From contig OZ231126.1 in NCBI GenBank assembly GCA_965153355.1, forward strand, positions 84,754,001 through 84,818,000: DNA of 64,000 bases, read 5' to 3'. Below are positions 29,211 to 44,600 of this stretch, piece after piece (position 1 is the stretch's first letter; each line of letters begins with the position of its first letter). The position numbers and the translations under genes were made by a program. Source of the DNA: Flaccisagitta enflata (taxonomy: Eukaryota; Chaetognatha; Sagittoidea; Aphragmophora). The notes below the pieces were generated by a model. The model had not been told where the DNA came from. It ran no database searches and was given only the letters and a program-made list of their open reading frames with translations.

Positions 29211-30112
29211 TCTTTTTAAATTTACCTACAATTTAAAAAAAATTATCCAGACTCTCAATTTGAGCAAAATAGTAGGTAGGTCATTGACACTACCCAGATT
29301 TTAGTTATACTTAGGCTTTTTGAACATTATGGGCTTTCAAGTAGGTCCCCCAAGGTAGATTTACAAAGGAATAGATTTGCAACTGTGACCAAGATTCGTG
29401 ACGAAAATTCTATTCAATGATGTTTTTGTAGTTCACTATACAGCCATGAAAATCGATCAAAATGCTTATTTTGTCTAAAATAAATAGATGAATCGAAAGG
29501 TTTTTCCGCGCTCTTTCGAATGGTGCTATTTTCAATTTTTTCAAATGACGACAACAGTTAAATTTTGACTCTTTTTTGCTTCTTTCCTCTGTCACGGCTT
29601 TGTGTTAAGTAGAACGCTCTTGCAACATGGACCATTGCAACCGCCATCAAATTCTCTATCAGAATGTCTTTTTCAAAAAATTTTTCTCCCTCACCCACGA
29701 TCACCCGAACGCTTTTTGTGAGTGCCTACTTTCCCTTTTTTCGCTTTCTTTCTTCGGCCGTATTTTTGTTTTCTTTTGATGCAACCAAGTCGCGTATTTC
29801 GTTCTTTCGCGATCGAACAGAATATTTTCCGTTGCGCGAGGTTGATCTTTGTCTTCAACGGCCATCATTCGGCTCAAAATCATTGTAGTAAAAAATTGAA
29901 AATAGGAAAAACCACCTATTCTTCACGCTCTGTCTAGTGGTGCTAGTTATTTTATTGGGAAACCTGTTTTTCTTGAAGAAATGAGTAATGTTTATTCTGG
30001 AAAATGATGTTCTATGTATAATTTCAGTCAATAATTCATGATATAAATATAGTTAAGCTCTAGTGAATGAGTGAGTGAGTGAGTGAATGAGTGAGTGAAT
30101 GATTTAGTGAGT

Positions 30113-30166
<54 letters not shown>

Positions 30167-30393
30167 AGAGAGACGACCGGCGGACGTACGTATGGATGAA
30201 AAAAGTTAGATCATGGGGAAAAGGAACAAGGAGTGAAAGATACAGTTCGCGAAAGTTCGGTGATCCAGTGGGATTGCTGTTAAGCTGAAGCAAATTAGCC
30301 GCCTACGATGAAAGCTTATCCCTTTGCCGTTGCCTAAATCGACCATTGTCTCCGCACACATCATACATTTTCATAAATAAATTTTTAATTTCC
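29211..30393. other. Region upstream of the transposase-like gene
   Basis: No gene is recognised. It contains GAGT repeats at about 30064-30110 and (GA)n at about 30117-30172. A TATA-like GATATAAATATAG lies at about 30039-30052, some 340 bp before the ATG; its use as a promoter is speculative. Confidence 0.45.
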
Positions 30394-33960
<3,567 letters not shown>

Positions 33961-33965
33961 CTTTC

Positions 33966-34930
33966 AGTTGGAACAATAATGTCGAGTCGGAATGATAACA
34001 TCGCATCAGAACAATGTTGAGTCGCAACAATGTTGAGTCGCAACAATGTCGAGTTGGAACAATGTCGAGTCGGAACAATGTCGAGTCGGAACAATGTCGA
34101 GTCGGAACAATGTCGAGTCGGAACAATGTCGAGTCGGAACAATGTCGAGTCGGAACAATGTCGAGTCGGAACAATGTCGAGTCGGAACAATGTCGAGTCG
34201 GAACAATGTCGAGTCGGAACAATGTCGAGTCGGAACAATGTCGAGTCGGAACAATGTCGAGTCGGAACAATGTCGAGTCGGAACAATGTCGAGTCGGAAC
34301 AATGTCGAGTCGGAACAATGTCGAGTCGGAACAATGTCGAGTCAAGAACAATGTCGAGTCGGAACAATGTCGAGTCGGAACAATGTCGAGTTGGAACAAT
34401 GTCGAGTCGGAAGATTGGGGAGTCGTCATGTCGAGTCGGAACAATGTCGAGTCAAGAACAATGTCGAGTCGGAACAATGTCGAGTCGGAACAATGTCGAG
34501 TCGGAACAATGTCGAGTCGGAACAATGTCGAGTCGGAACAATGTCGAGTCGGAACAATGTCGAGTTGGAACAATGTCGAGTCGACACAATGTCGGGTCGG
34601 AACAATGTCGAGTCGGAACAATGTCGAGTCGGAACAATGTCGAGTCGGAACAATGTCGAGTCGGAACAATGTCGAGTCGGAACAATGTCGAGTCGGAACA
34701 ATGTCGAGTCGGAACAATGTCGAGTCGGACACAATGTCGAGTCGGAACAATGTCGAGTCGGAACAATGTCGAGTCGGAACAATGTCGAGTCGGAACAATG
34801 TCGAGTCGGAACAATGTCGAGTCGGAACAATGTCGAGTCGGAACAATGTCGAGTCGGAACAATGTCGAGTCGGAACAATGTTGAGTCGGAACAATGTCGA
34901 GTTGGAACAATGTCGAGTCGGAACCTTCCA
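33966..34930. repeat. 16-bp satellite array, about 58 copies
   Basis: Tandem units of GTCGAGTCGGAACAAT. The array starts within 10 bp of the transposase-like stop codon; the first units are diverged (GTTGGAACAATAAT and GTTGAGTCGCAACAAT), the middle is almost homogeneous. The unit has no stop codon in most frames and 16 is not a multiple of three, so long frames open on both strands; these are not genes. Confidence 0.95.
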
Positions 34931-35335
34931 TGAGTCGGAACCTTTTTCGAGTTAGAACTTTTTCCGAGTTTTAACTTTTTCCGAGTTTGAACTTTTTTCA
35001 AGTTTGAACTTTTTCCGAGTTTGAACTTTTTTGGATTTTGAAGTTTTTTCGAGTTTGAACTTTTTTCGAGTTTAAGTCAGATTAAGTCAGATTAATTTTA
35101 GATTAAGTCAGATTAAGTCAGATTAAGTCAGATTAAAAGTTTTTTTTTGAATTTTGCGAGTTGGAAATAAATGAAATAAATGAAATGAATGAAAATGATA
35201 TGAATGAAAATGAAATGAATGAAAATGATATGAATGAAAATGATATGAATGAAAATGAAAATGAAAATGGAATGGATGAAAATGAAATGAAGGAAAATGA
35301 AATAAATCAAAAGAATAGCCGAAATGATTGACATT
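34931..35335. repeat. Diverged 16-bp units, GATTAAGTCA repeats and AATGAAAATGAT repeats
   Basis: About 34931-35070 keeps the 16-bp period but as CGAGTTTGAACTTTTT, a clear relative of the main unit (GAGT..GAAC is shared). Then come about five GATTAAGTCA 10-mers (35071-35133) and an AATGAAAATGATATG array (about 35165-35310). Confidence 0.85.
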
Positions 35336-38002
35336 TACAAGAGCTTTGAAACAAAGAAAAAAAAGATGTGTAAAACCTCAGGAAAGGAATATGTGACAGA
35401 CTAACGGATAGACCAATAAACTGCCAGACCAACAGGCTGACTGGCCAAAGTGGCTTATAGAATTATGTATCATGCGACTAGCAATTGCAGAAACAAAGGA
35501 AAGTGATACAGTGACATAAAATGCAGTTGTTGATAATAATTACCATTTTACTTTTTTTTGAGACCCTTTGACATAGCCCCCTGAGGATCCCTGATAAAAA
35601 AATACTATTTTTCATAATCTACTGACAATTATCTTTTAAACAAGACCAATCCCAGGTCTGTAGCTGAATTCGTTTAGAAGTTATTCAGGGAACAAGACAG
35701 CTCACCAAATCAACTGAAATTTGTCCATTCTCCTCTCGACACCTTTGGCTTCATATTGCTTTATCTCTTCAACCAATTGAGCTAGCGACCCCCGGTTGGG
35801 CTTGAATCCAAGCATTTTCACATGGCTTTATGCCAAATACAAAAAATGGCAATAGGAATTGATCGTTAATGGTGTATAATGAAAAAAAAAGCAAAACAAG
35901 AGGCCTCAGAAAATGCTCGGAATTTAGCACCTATTTTTTATTCATGCTAAACAGCTAGAAATTGATTTATTTGTCAAAAAATGTCTATATCCTTGGTTTT
36001 TACACCCGTCGGCACCTATATAATGAGAAAACAAGGACGGTAGAGAGTTTTTAAAATCCTGAAAAAAATACTTCCTATACCTACCCAAGGGAACTGATCT
36101 CTTAGTTTTATTCCTTTATAATTTCCTCGCATAAGGTGACATTGACTTGATTGAAAATCCAGTACTCCCCTAAAGCTGTATCGGTTTGAATTACAAAAGT
36201 ATCTAGATTTGGGGCAATTTGGTTCATTTTTAGCCTTTTAAGCCCTTGCATGGATCACCAACAAATCCCCAAGTATGCTATTGTTTCTATTCAGTATCAG
36301 GGGATAGGAACTGGACACAAAATTTAACAATCCCATGAAATTAGACAAATTATACTAACAAATGTCATGATTTTGCTTGTTTTTGGTTACTTTGAGCCCA
36401 TTGAGACTCTTGCACGGGTTTTCAAGGGGTCTTTTATCATAATTTTCATCTCCCCAGCGCTTCCCTATGTCACATGATTGTGACTTAACATAAAATTCTG
36501 CCCTCCCTTGAAATTGGACTGCTTTAACTGATAATTATTTCATAATTTTGATTGTTTTGCATCATTTTAGTCCATTTTGAGCTTTTTGAGCCTCCAAAGG
36601 GATCTGTAATGGGCTCCTAACCTTCACCTCTGTTCCCAAATAGCATGCCCGTATCAGGTTCCAGTAACTGAACAAAAAAAAATTGCACTAGCTTGGAATT
36701 GGATCACTTTGATTACCAAAAATGCTAAAGTTTTGATTGTTTTGGGCCGTTTTGAGCTTTTTGAGCCCCCAGAACAAATTCTTAAGGGGCCCTCGACCTG
36801 CTGTTTTGTTCCCCCTACAGGTTCTTTGTATTAGGTTTCAATTACTGTGATAGATAATTAATACTCCTTTTAGATATAATCATCAAAGTTATCAAAAACG
36901 CCTGATTTTAGTTATTTCTGGTGTGGACACATTTCTCGCAGGTTCCGATCTAATTCATGACAATATCAATATATCAAGAATGCCTTCACCTAGTAACCTC
37001 AAATTTTAGAGGTAGGCACAGAATTTCATGCTCTTTCAGATGATACCACAGGAGAACCACTGAAGTATCACATATCTGCATAACTAACTATGGAACATAG
37101 TGTGACACAAGTGTGACAGGGTGTGGACACATTTCTTATAGCTCTTTCAAAAACATATATCTCTGGACTGAGAGATCACGAGGACATGAAATTTGGCATG
37201 TATACTCCCATATGTCTTTATTCAACAGGCAAAAGAAAAAAAATCTTAAAAGATAAGGCAAAGTGACTTTTTTGGTGACCAAAACAAATTTTTTGATAAA
37301 GTTGATAAAAACTGGGATTACTCAAAAAACGCTGTGGTTGCAATTTTGACACGCTAATGATCACCTATCAACACAAGATTTTAGGTACTTTTAATCACAA
37401 CCAGAACAAAGGAAAATGACCTATTTTCATCCAGGTTTTTTATTTTTTTGATACCTGTTAGGGCTGTTATAATCAATGGGACATAAGGGTGACCCACAAA
37501 AATGGGTCAAATAAGCCCCTTTTAGGCCATATATGCTTAAAGTAAGCTGCTCCCGGAGATTAGTGGCTGTTTCTTAAGTTGTACCTGATATCTAGGAACC
37601 TATAAAAACGTTTTATCTTAGAAAAATAATGAGTAAGGATAGATTATTTGTTATCATATCAGGGCATTTCCTTTGCCCGCCGTTTCCTGAATCATGCCTG
37701 CTACAAAACTTAAGAAAATATCATTATTTTTATCAGACTTTGCTTAATTCATCACAGAGTCAGTCCACAGTACTTTTTTTGGCGATGAAAATAGTAATGA
37801 TTAACAGAAAATAAAAAGATACTTATAGAACCTCATTTTGACCAAAATCAGAGAACCGTGTGGTCATGTTTGCCCATATGCCTTGAAGATTGAGCTTTGC
37901 TGATTCTTAATCTGTTTTTAAAAATCTCCTGCGATATGGCGGAAAATGGCTAGAGGCGAAACACTGAACCCTTTTCATAAGAGGTAGGAGAATAAATATT
38001 GC
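35336..38002. other. AT-rich region without recognisable genes
   Basis: A degenerate hairpin-repeat tail (family A/C type, about 35394-35480) is visible. The rest reads like old non-coding sequence with recurring 'gagcc(c/t)ttttgagcc' phrases. Only short frames occur. Confidence 0.5.
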
Positions 38003-38557
38003 TGTGGCCGCTTCCGCGAGCATGCGTTGATCATTTGTTTCCTTTTTTGTAACTTACTCGTTTTACTCACCTTGGAGCGCAATTGAATCGCGTCTTTTTC
38101 TCAAAGCGGCGAATTGGCAAAAAATTAAGCAATTATTTGTATTTCTTTCTTTCTTTAGAACGTATGGACGATGGTTAAGATGTATACATGCGCGAATCCT
38201 ATTTTTTTTTCCCTTTTTTGCGTCAAAACTACAGATTTGAGCATTTACTAATCATTATCTTTCTCTCTCTTTTCCCAGATTAAAACCATTACGAATTTCA
38301 TTACTTTAAATTAATAATTCCGCGATTACTGTATGAGCGCTGGACATTGTAGAAGTTTTCTCAGGTATATAATATTCATGGCCTCGTTTGTTTCATAAGT
38401 TTGTTTTGTTAGCCTTCGTTTGTTTTGGTAAACTTTCGTTTGTTTTTGTTTGTTTACAAAACTCATCCTTTACATTAAATACAATTTTCTCAGACCGACA
38501 TTCTCGTCTCTGATTCACTCTTACAACCGGCGAAGCTAAGATCAGTGAGCGCGGACA
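38003..38557 (+). repeat. 5' LTR of the BEL/Pao element
   Basis: Begins TGTGGCCGCTTCCGCGAGC and ends GAGCGCGGACA. Possible promoter elements are TATATAAT at 38366-38373 and an earlier TTAAATTAATAATT at about 38307-38320. No canonical AATAAA is present. Confidence 0.95.
38346..38355 (+). promoter_or_regulatory. LTR segment complementary to the leader: candidate self-primer
   Basis: ATTGTAGAAG is the exact reverse complement of CTTCTACAAT at 38560-38569, which starts 2 nt after the 5' LTR. A TATA-like stretch lies about 30 bp upstream, so a transcript could begin close to this segment. Confidence 0.4.
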
Positions 38558-38605
38558 AGCTTCTACAATCCCTGACGTCATCGCTTCGCTCCGACGTCGG
38601 TCAAG
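38558..38605 (+). promoter_or_regulatory. Short leader and presumed primer-binding region
   Basis: The 48-nt leader between LTR and start codon contains no TGG, which a tRNA 3'-CCA primer would need; the only TGG overlaps the start codon. CTTCTACAAT (38560-38569) is the best primer-site candidate. Confidence 0.5.
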
Positions 38606-41600
38606 ATGGACGTCAACAAAGAAGACGTCAAGAGGCTCGTCGAGCATCTCGAATTGCCGTATTTCTACGCTCAATTGAGTGGGTCTCTACAACATGCGAA
38701 AAATGACGCGACCGATGTTAGTCTGCAGCGTTTAGTGGCTCATCACCAAGTGGCGACGGACAAATGCATTGAAGCCAACGCTACTAAACAAACGGCGTTG
38801 TGGAACACAGAGACACGTCATTATTTCAACGCCTTTGTCGACCCGATTTGGACTCTTTTGGGTGAATCTCGTCAATTTATCCGCAAAAAAGGACAAACGC
38901 CAACGTTTCCAGTCCCTCGCCCCCTCTCTCCAACACCAGTTCCGCGATCGCGGAAGCCATCATTCACCGTCGCCGATTACGTCGTCACGAAGAAGACTGA
39001 CATCAGTGTGGGAGGTGGTGCCGGCGGTGGTGCCGGCGATGGCGCCGATAGCGCTGAGAGAAACGTTGGTGGAGGAGTTGAACGCGGCGACGATGCCAAT
39101 GCATCAACACTACATCCTCATCAACAACAGCAACAAAATTCGGATACCGGCGATAAAATCAATGGATCCACTTCTCCTCATCAACAACAGCAACAAAATT
39201 TGGATACCGGCGGCAAAATCAAAGGATCCAACCCCTCTTCTCATCAACACAATGACGATGAAATCACTCCAGAAGATTCAGCCTCAAATCTCTCGTCGAC
39301 GACGTCATCGGTGAGAAGGAAGAAAAAGGTGTTAGCAGAGAAATTGAAAATGGAGGAAATGATGGAGAAGCATAGGTTGGAACGTTTAGAGCATGAGAAG
39401 AAGAAAGAAATGGACGAGTGGAGGCGTAATAAGCAAATGGAAATGGATGAAATAAGAAGGGAAAAAGAAATGAATCAGTGTAAATTTGAAGTAAAACGGT
39501 CGGAGTTGGAGGCGGCAGATGAAGAAGAGTTGAGCGACATCGAATCGGTCTTATCTCTTCCTGCCGTTATAGTCCAACAGACTCCCGATGGATCAACTCA
39601 AATAAACCCTCATCTCCCTTCTCATCCTCATCCCTCCTTCGTCCAACCAACGGGAAATTTCAAGATAAACCCACTACAATCCACTTCTTCACAGTTTCCA
39701 ACCCTTGGTTCATCAATGACTGTCGTCACGGCGCAAACGGCAGTAAATCCATCAGCAATCATTCATTCATCATCTGCAGCAACTTCTCTACCATCGGTCG
39801 CCCTTTATCCTCAGCCAATTTATCCATCATCTGTCGGCATTCATCCGTCATCTGTCGGCATTCATCCGTCATCTGTCGGCATTTATCCGTCATCAGTCGG
39901 CATTCATCCGTCATCTGTCGGCATTCATCAACCATCTGCCGCATCTTCTCTCCCATCTGCCGCATCTTCTCTCCCATCTGCAGTATTCCATCTCCCATCT
40001 GCGGCATTTCAACAATCGTCTGCCGCATCGTCTCTCCCGTCAGTGGCATTTCAACATTCGTCTACAGCCTTCCATCGTCCGTTTGCAGCATCATCCATTC
40101 CATCTGCTGCTCAACAACAATCATCTGTAGCATTTCAACATTCATCTGCTGTACCATCTCTCCCGTCTGCAGCATCTTCTCTCCCGTCTGCAGCACCTCC
40201 CAATCCATCTGTAGCCATGAATCATCTGAACATCGCATCGTCTCTCTCATCTGGGACATTTCATCCAGTCGTACCTCAACCGCCGATGGTGTATCATCCG
40301 GCGATGGCTGCTGCATTTCCTGCCGCTGCTGCTGCAACGGCGGGCGCCGATGCTCTTCTCGCGCTGCAGCATTTATCTCTTTCTCGGCCAAAAGACGAAG
40401 AAGGAAAATGGGATGGTGGAACAAATGTACGCGTGTTTCTACGAAAGTTTGAATCGGCGGTGGAAAGAGTAGTTGGAGTGTCAGATTGGCAAAAGTACGA
40501 GGAGCTTTCAAATTGGACGAAAGGAAAGGCTCATAAATACGTAAGATCTGTCTCTACACGCCCTCCAGCAGAGGCTCTGGCCATGGCAAAACAGAAACTA
40601 CTGTCATTCTTTGCCGCGATTCCCCGTACGGCAAAAGAGATTTTTGAGCCTCTGAAGAAAGGAAAGGCGATTGCTATGAATGATAAAGAGGGATACCAAA
40701 TGTTTCTCTGCGATTTGGAGGAAGCAGAAAACACTTGTTTCATCAATAATGATTCTCATTTGCTCAACAACGTCGAACTCATTGTTGATTTGGTGGCCGC
40801 AAAAATGCCAAAATCTCAGAAATACTTTTCCCGTTTTGTCAAGGCTATTTACCAAGCGGGTGGTGCTATCACCTTTCAAGTCCTGAAGAATTTCATTTGC
40901 GAGAAAATCACTGATTTGTCAATGCCTTGCAGTGGAATGGCCTTTGATAAGGCTCAGGCAGAGAATAAAGGTACAAGCAACAGCAATGCAGCCGCGAAAA
41001 AGCCTGAGGTCAAACCTAAAATGAAGACGGAAAAAGCCTCCATTGCCGCTGGGGAAATTGGTGATTCTTCTTCTTCCACCTCCTCTAAGACAAGCGACGA
41101 TGCTACAAGGAAAAAGGGCCGTGCACCGTGCGCCAAATGTGACAAAATGCACAATTTATTCGATTGTTGGGAATTCAAGAAAATGCCTGCTTTAGAAAGG
41201 CGCAAGTTTTGCTATGATCAGCGAATTTGCTTCAGATGCTGCAACTCCCGCACTCACACATCACAGAAGTGCCCAATGGAAGTGGTGTGTAGTTGTGGTG
41301 GCAAATATCACCACGATCTTATCTGCCTGGATGATAAAGGGAAAGAAGATTTTAAAGAGTTTGTAAATCAACGGAGGAAAGAAAAAGAAAAGGAGAAGAT
41401 AAAGGAAGGTTCAAAGGACAAGGAAAGTGGGAAAGAATCGACTTCGTCTGTTGCTGCAGCCTCAACGGAAGTTGCTGCAGAAGATATTGCAGCAAGTCAA
41501 CCCACAGGGAACCAAGTCTTCAATGCCTCAGCCAAAATCAGCTCTAAGAAAGTTTTCCGGCCTGTTGTTGCTCTTAACATTTTCAATCCAAAGACCGGTG

Positions 41601-44600
41601 ATTCCCGCAAAGTTTTCGCTATGTTAGACAAAGGATCTGACAGCAGCTGCATCATCAAAAAGACAGCTTCTGAGATGGGCTTTGATTGCCAGCCTTGCAG
41701 CATTGAATTAAGCACTGTTTTGAAGAAAGGTGAAAAAGTACAAAGCGAATTTTGCTCCATTGGCCTCAGTTCACTCTTCACTGATTATTCTGCTGCAGCA
41801 AATGCGGTGGTGGTTGACCAAATTCCTATGGACATTGCCTCTGTCCCCAAGAGATCTGATGTGAGTCGTTTTCCTCATTTATCAGATGTGGATCTCATCG
41901 AATTGTCTCCTATGCCCCATGAAGTTGAACTTCTGCTTGGATGTGACTTGGCCTATACTATGCTGCCTGAAGATGGGTCTGTCAGGAGGAGCACTGAGGA
42001 CAGGCCCACAGCCTTTTGCTCGAAATGGGGCTGGAGCATAGCAGGTCCGACATGCTACGAAGCTAGGGCTAACAAGTTTTCTGTGGCCTTCACCACTTTT
42101 GACAATGCTTGTCTTAACCGAAAGATGAATGACGTCTTTGACTCTGAAGAGCTGATTGGATGTGTAAGTGCTTTTGAGGGACCATTCCCCTCGAAACACC
42201 ATCATGCTCCTCTGCCGCAAGTTGAGAGCTGTTTGGGGGAGCCTTCAACCCCGGCAGCAATATCTCTACAACAATCACCTCCTGGCAAGCATTCCATTGA
42301 GGACATGAAAGCTCTGAAAATCATGCAGGACTCTATCAAATTGGTTGATGGCCAATATCAAGTTGATGCAGTATTCAACAAGCCCTATGAGGAGGTAGTG
42401 CGGGAGATGAATGAAATTCCTACTGCTGTTACTGCCCATCGCCGCTTGATTCGCTTGGGTGACAAGTTGGCTGGCAACCCTGCTGAATTGGACATGGTCA
42501 AGACCCATGTCAATCTTCTGGTGGAGAAAGGATATGCTGAGAAGGTGGGAAAGTATCCTGAAGATGTAAAGAATTTCCCTGCTGATCAACCTTGTTTCTA
42601 CATCCCGCTCCATCCGACTCAGGACAAAAGGAAGCCTGAGAAGCGCCGCATCACCCATGATTGTGCTGCTAAAACATGGAGGCGTTGCCTTAATGATTTC
42701 TTTTACAAAGGCCCGGATTTGGCTGCCCCATTACTGCACCTCTTGCTACGTTTCAGGCTGCATCGATGGACCCTCATGGGAGACGTTGGTGATTTTTTCA
42801 TGCGTGTCAAGTTGCCTGAGAAGCACAGGAATGCGTTCCGTTTCCTCTTTTGGGAGGATGACCCAGGGTCAAACATTGACATAATAAGAATGATTGTTCA
42901 CCTTTTTGGCGCCAAACCTTCAAGTAGCGTTGCAACATTTGCTCTTCAACAGTGTGCAAGGGACAATGCACCATGGTTTTCTCCTGAAGCCATCCTCGCC
43001 ATCTTGGAGGAAATGTATGTTGATGACTTTATCAAAAGCATCGAAGAAGAAGATGATGGCCTGAAGTTGATTGGTGAGTTGACGCAGATCTGCAGCCGCG
43101 GTGGATTCCACATTGGGAAATGGCTCTCCAACAGCAAGAAGATTATGGAGTCTATTCCCGAAGAAAAAGTGGCCAAATCTGTCAAGAAATTTCGCACGGC
43201 TGAAGAGAAAGATGCCAAGTTGATTGACCATGCTTTAGGCATGAAATATGAGGTCGAGGAAGATGTGTTTTCGACTGAAGTTGCGGAAAAATATTTGAAA
43301 AATCCGCCTACCACCCGCCGTCAAGTTTTGGGGCTAGTACATTCTATTTTCGATCCACTTGGACTGAAGTCTCCATTCATTCTTACCGCTAAACGCGAGC
43401 TTCAAAGATTTGGTCAACTGAAGCTTGGATGGGACGACCCAATTCCGGCTAATGAGATGCCGGTGTTCACCGAATGGTTTCTCTCCATCCCCACACTGAT
43501 CAACCGAAAATTTCCACGTTGGATTGGCTGCCATTCATTGGCCAAGGGAGCAACACGCCGTTTTCTTTGCTTCTCTGACGCCAGCAAGGTTGGGATTTCA
43601 GCTTGTTGTTACGTGAGATTCGTCGACGATTTAAATGTCACCCATGTACGTTTGGTGACTGCAAGGTCTCACGTCATCCCTGCTAATGAAAAGACCAGCT
43701 GTCTGCATGGGTCTACTCCTCGCGCCGAATTGGTTGGCGCCGTCAAGGCCAAGGATATGGCTCTGACCATCAGTGAAGCTTACAAAGAGCCAATGGAGAA
43801 TTTCACCTTTTGGACTGATTCCTCTACGGTGATCAGACAGATCGTCAATCCTCGCCTCAAGCTTGAAACATTTGTAAGAAATCGAGTGGCCAAGATTCTC
43901 GATGTCATTTCCCCCACTCAAATCCGATTTGTCCCTGGGGAATTAAACCCTGCGGACATCGGATCACGTGGCATTAAATCCGACGATGATGAAAATTGGG
44001 ACATTTTCCAAAATGGGCCACCGTTTCTTCTTCTCCCGCCTGATCAATGGCCCATTTGCCCATTCGGAATTGATGAAGAGGAAGAGAAGGGAGAGGAGGA
44101 GGAAGAGGATATAATCGATGCTTCGATCGCCGCCTCAACTCTCAGCTCCGAAACAACTCACTTCGTTTTCAAATTGGCTGAATATTCTTCTTCATGGACC
44201 AAATTAGTGAGAAGAATCAACATCCTCCGTCGTTTCTGTCTTTATATGATGAGAAAGGCAGAGAAATCATCAACGGCCGCGATAAAAGAAGAAATTTCCC
44301 GGCCTCTTTCAGCCTCAGATTATCGCCAAGCAAACAGAATCATTTTCTCCGCATTTCAAAGGGAGAAATTTGCGTCCAAATTTGAATCCTTGAAGAGAGA
44401 GAGAAGAGTGGCAAAACAGTCTAAAATCTCCTCTCTCTCTCCTTATCTCGACGAAGAAAAAGAAAATCTTCCTCTACTTCGCGTTGGCGGCAGAATACAC
44501 CGACGCACTGACGGCAAAATCTCAAATAATCATCCCGTCATCATCCCTCGCGATCATCTGTTTACGCCACTACTTATTCTTCATTATCATCATTTATATG

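Noticed and set aside
33966-34930. CRISPR-like array
   Set aside because: Units are contiguous 16-mers with no unique spacers, in a eukaryotic context.
34014-35001. Frames of 150-320 codons on both strands across the 16-bp array
   Set aside because: A 16-bp unit without stops opens all frames. The peptides only repeat the satellite.
35760-35835. tRNA-like motifs (caattgagcta and gggcttgaatcc)
   Set aside because: The A-box-like and B-box-like pieces lie in opposite orientations and no cloverleaf can be drawn, so not a tRNA gene.
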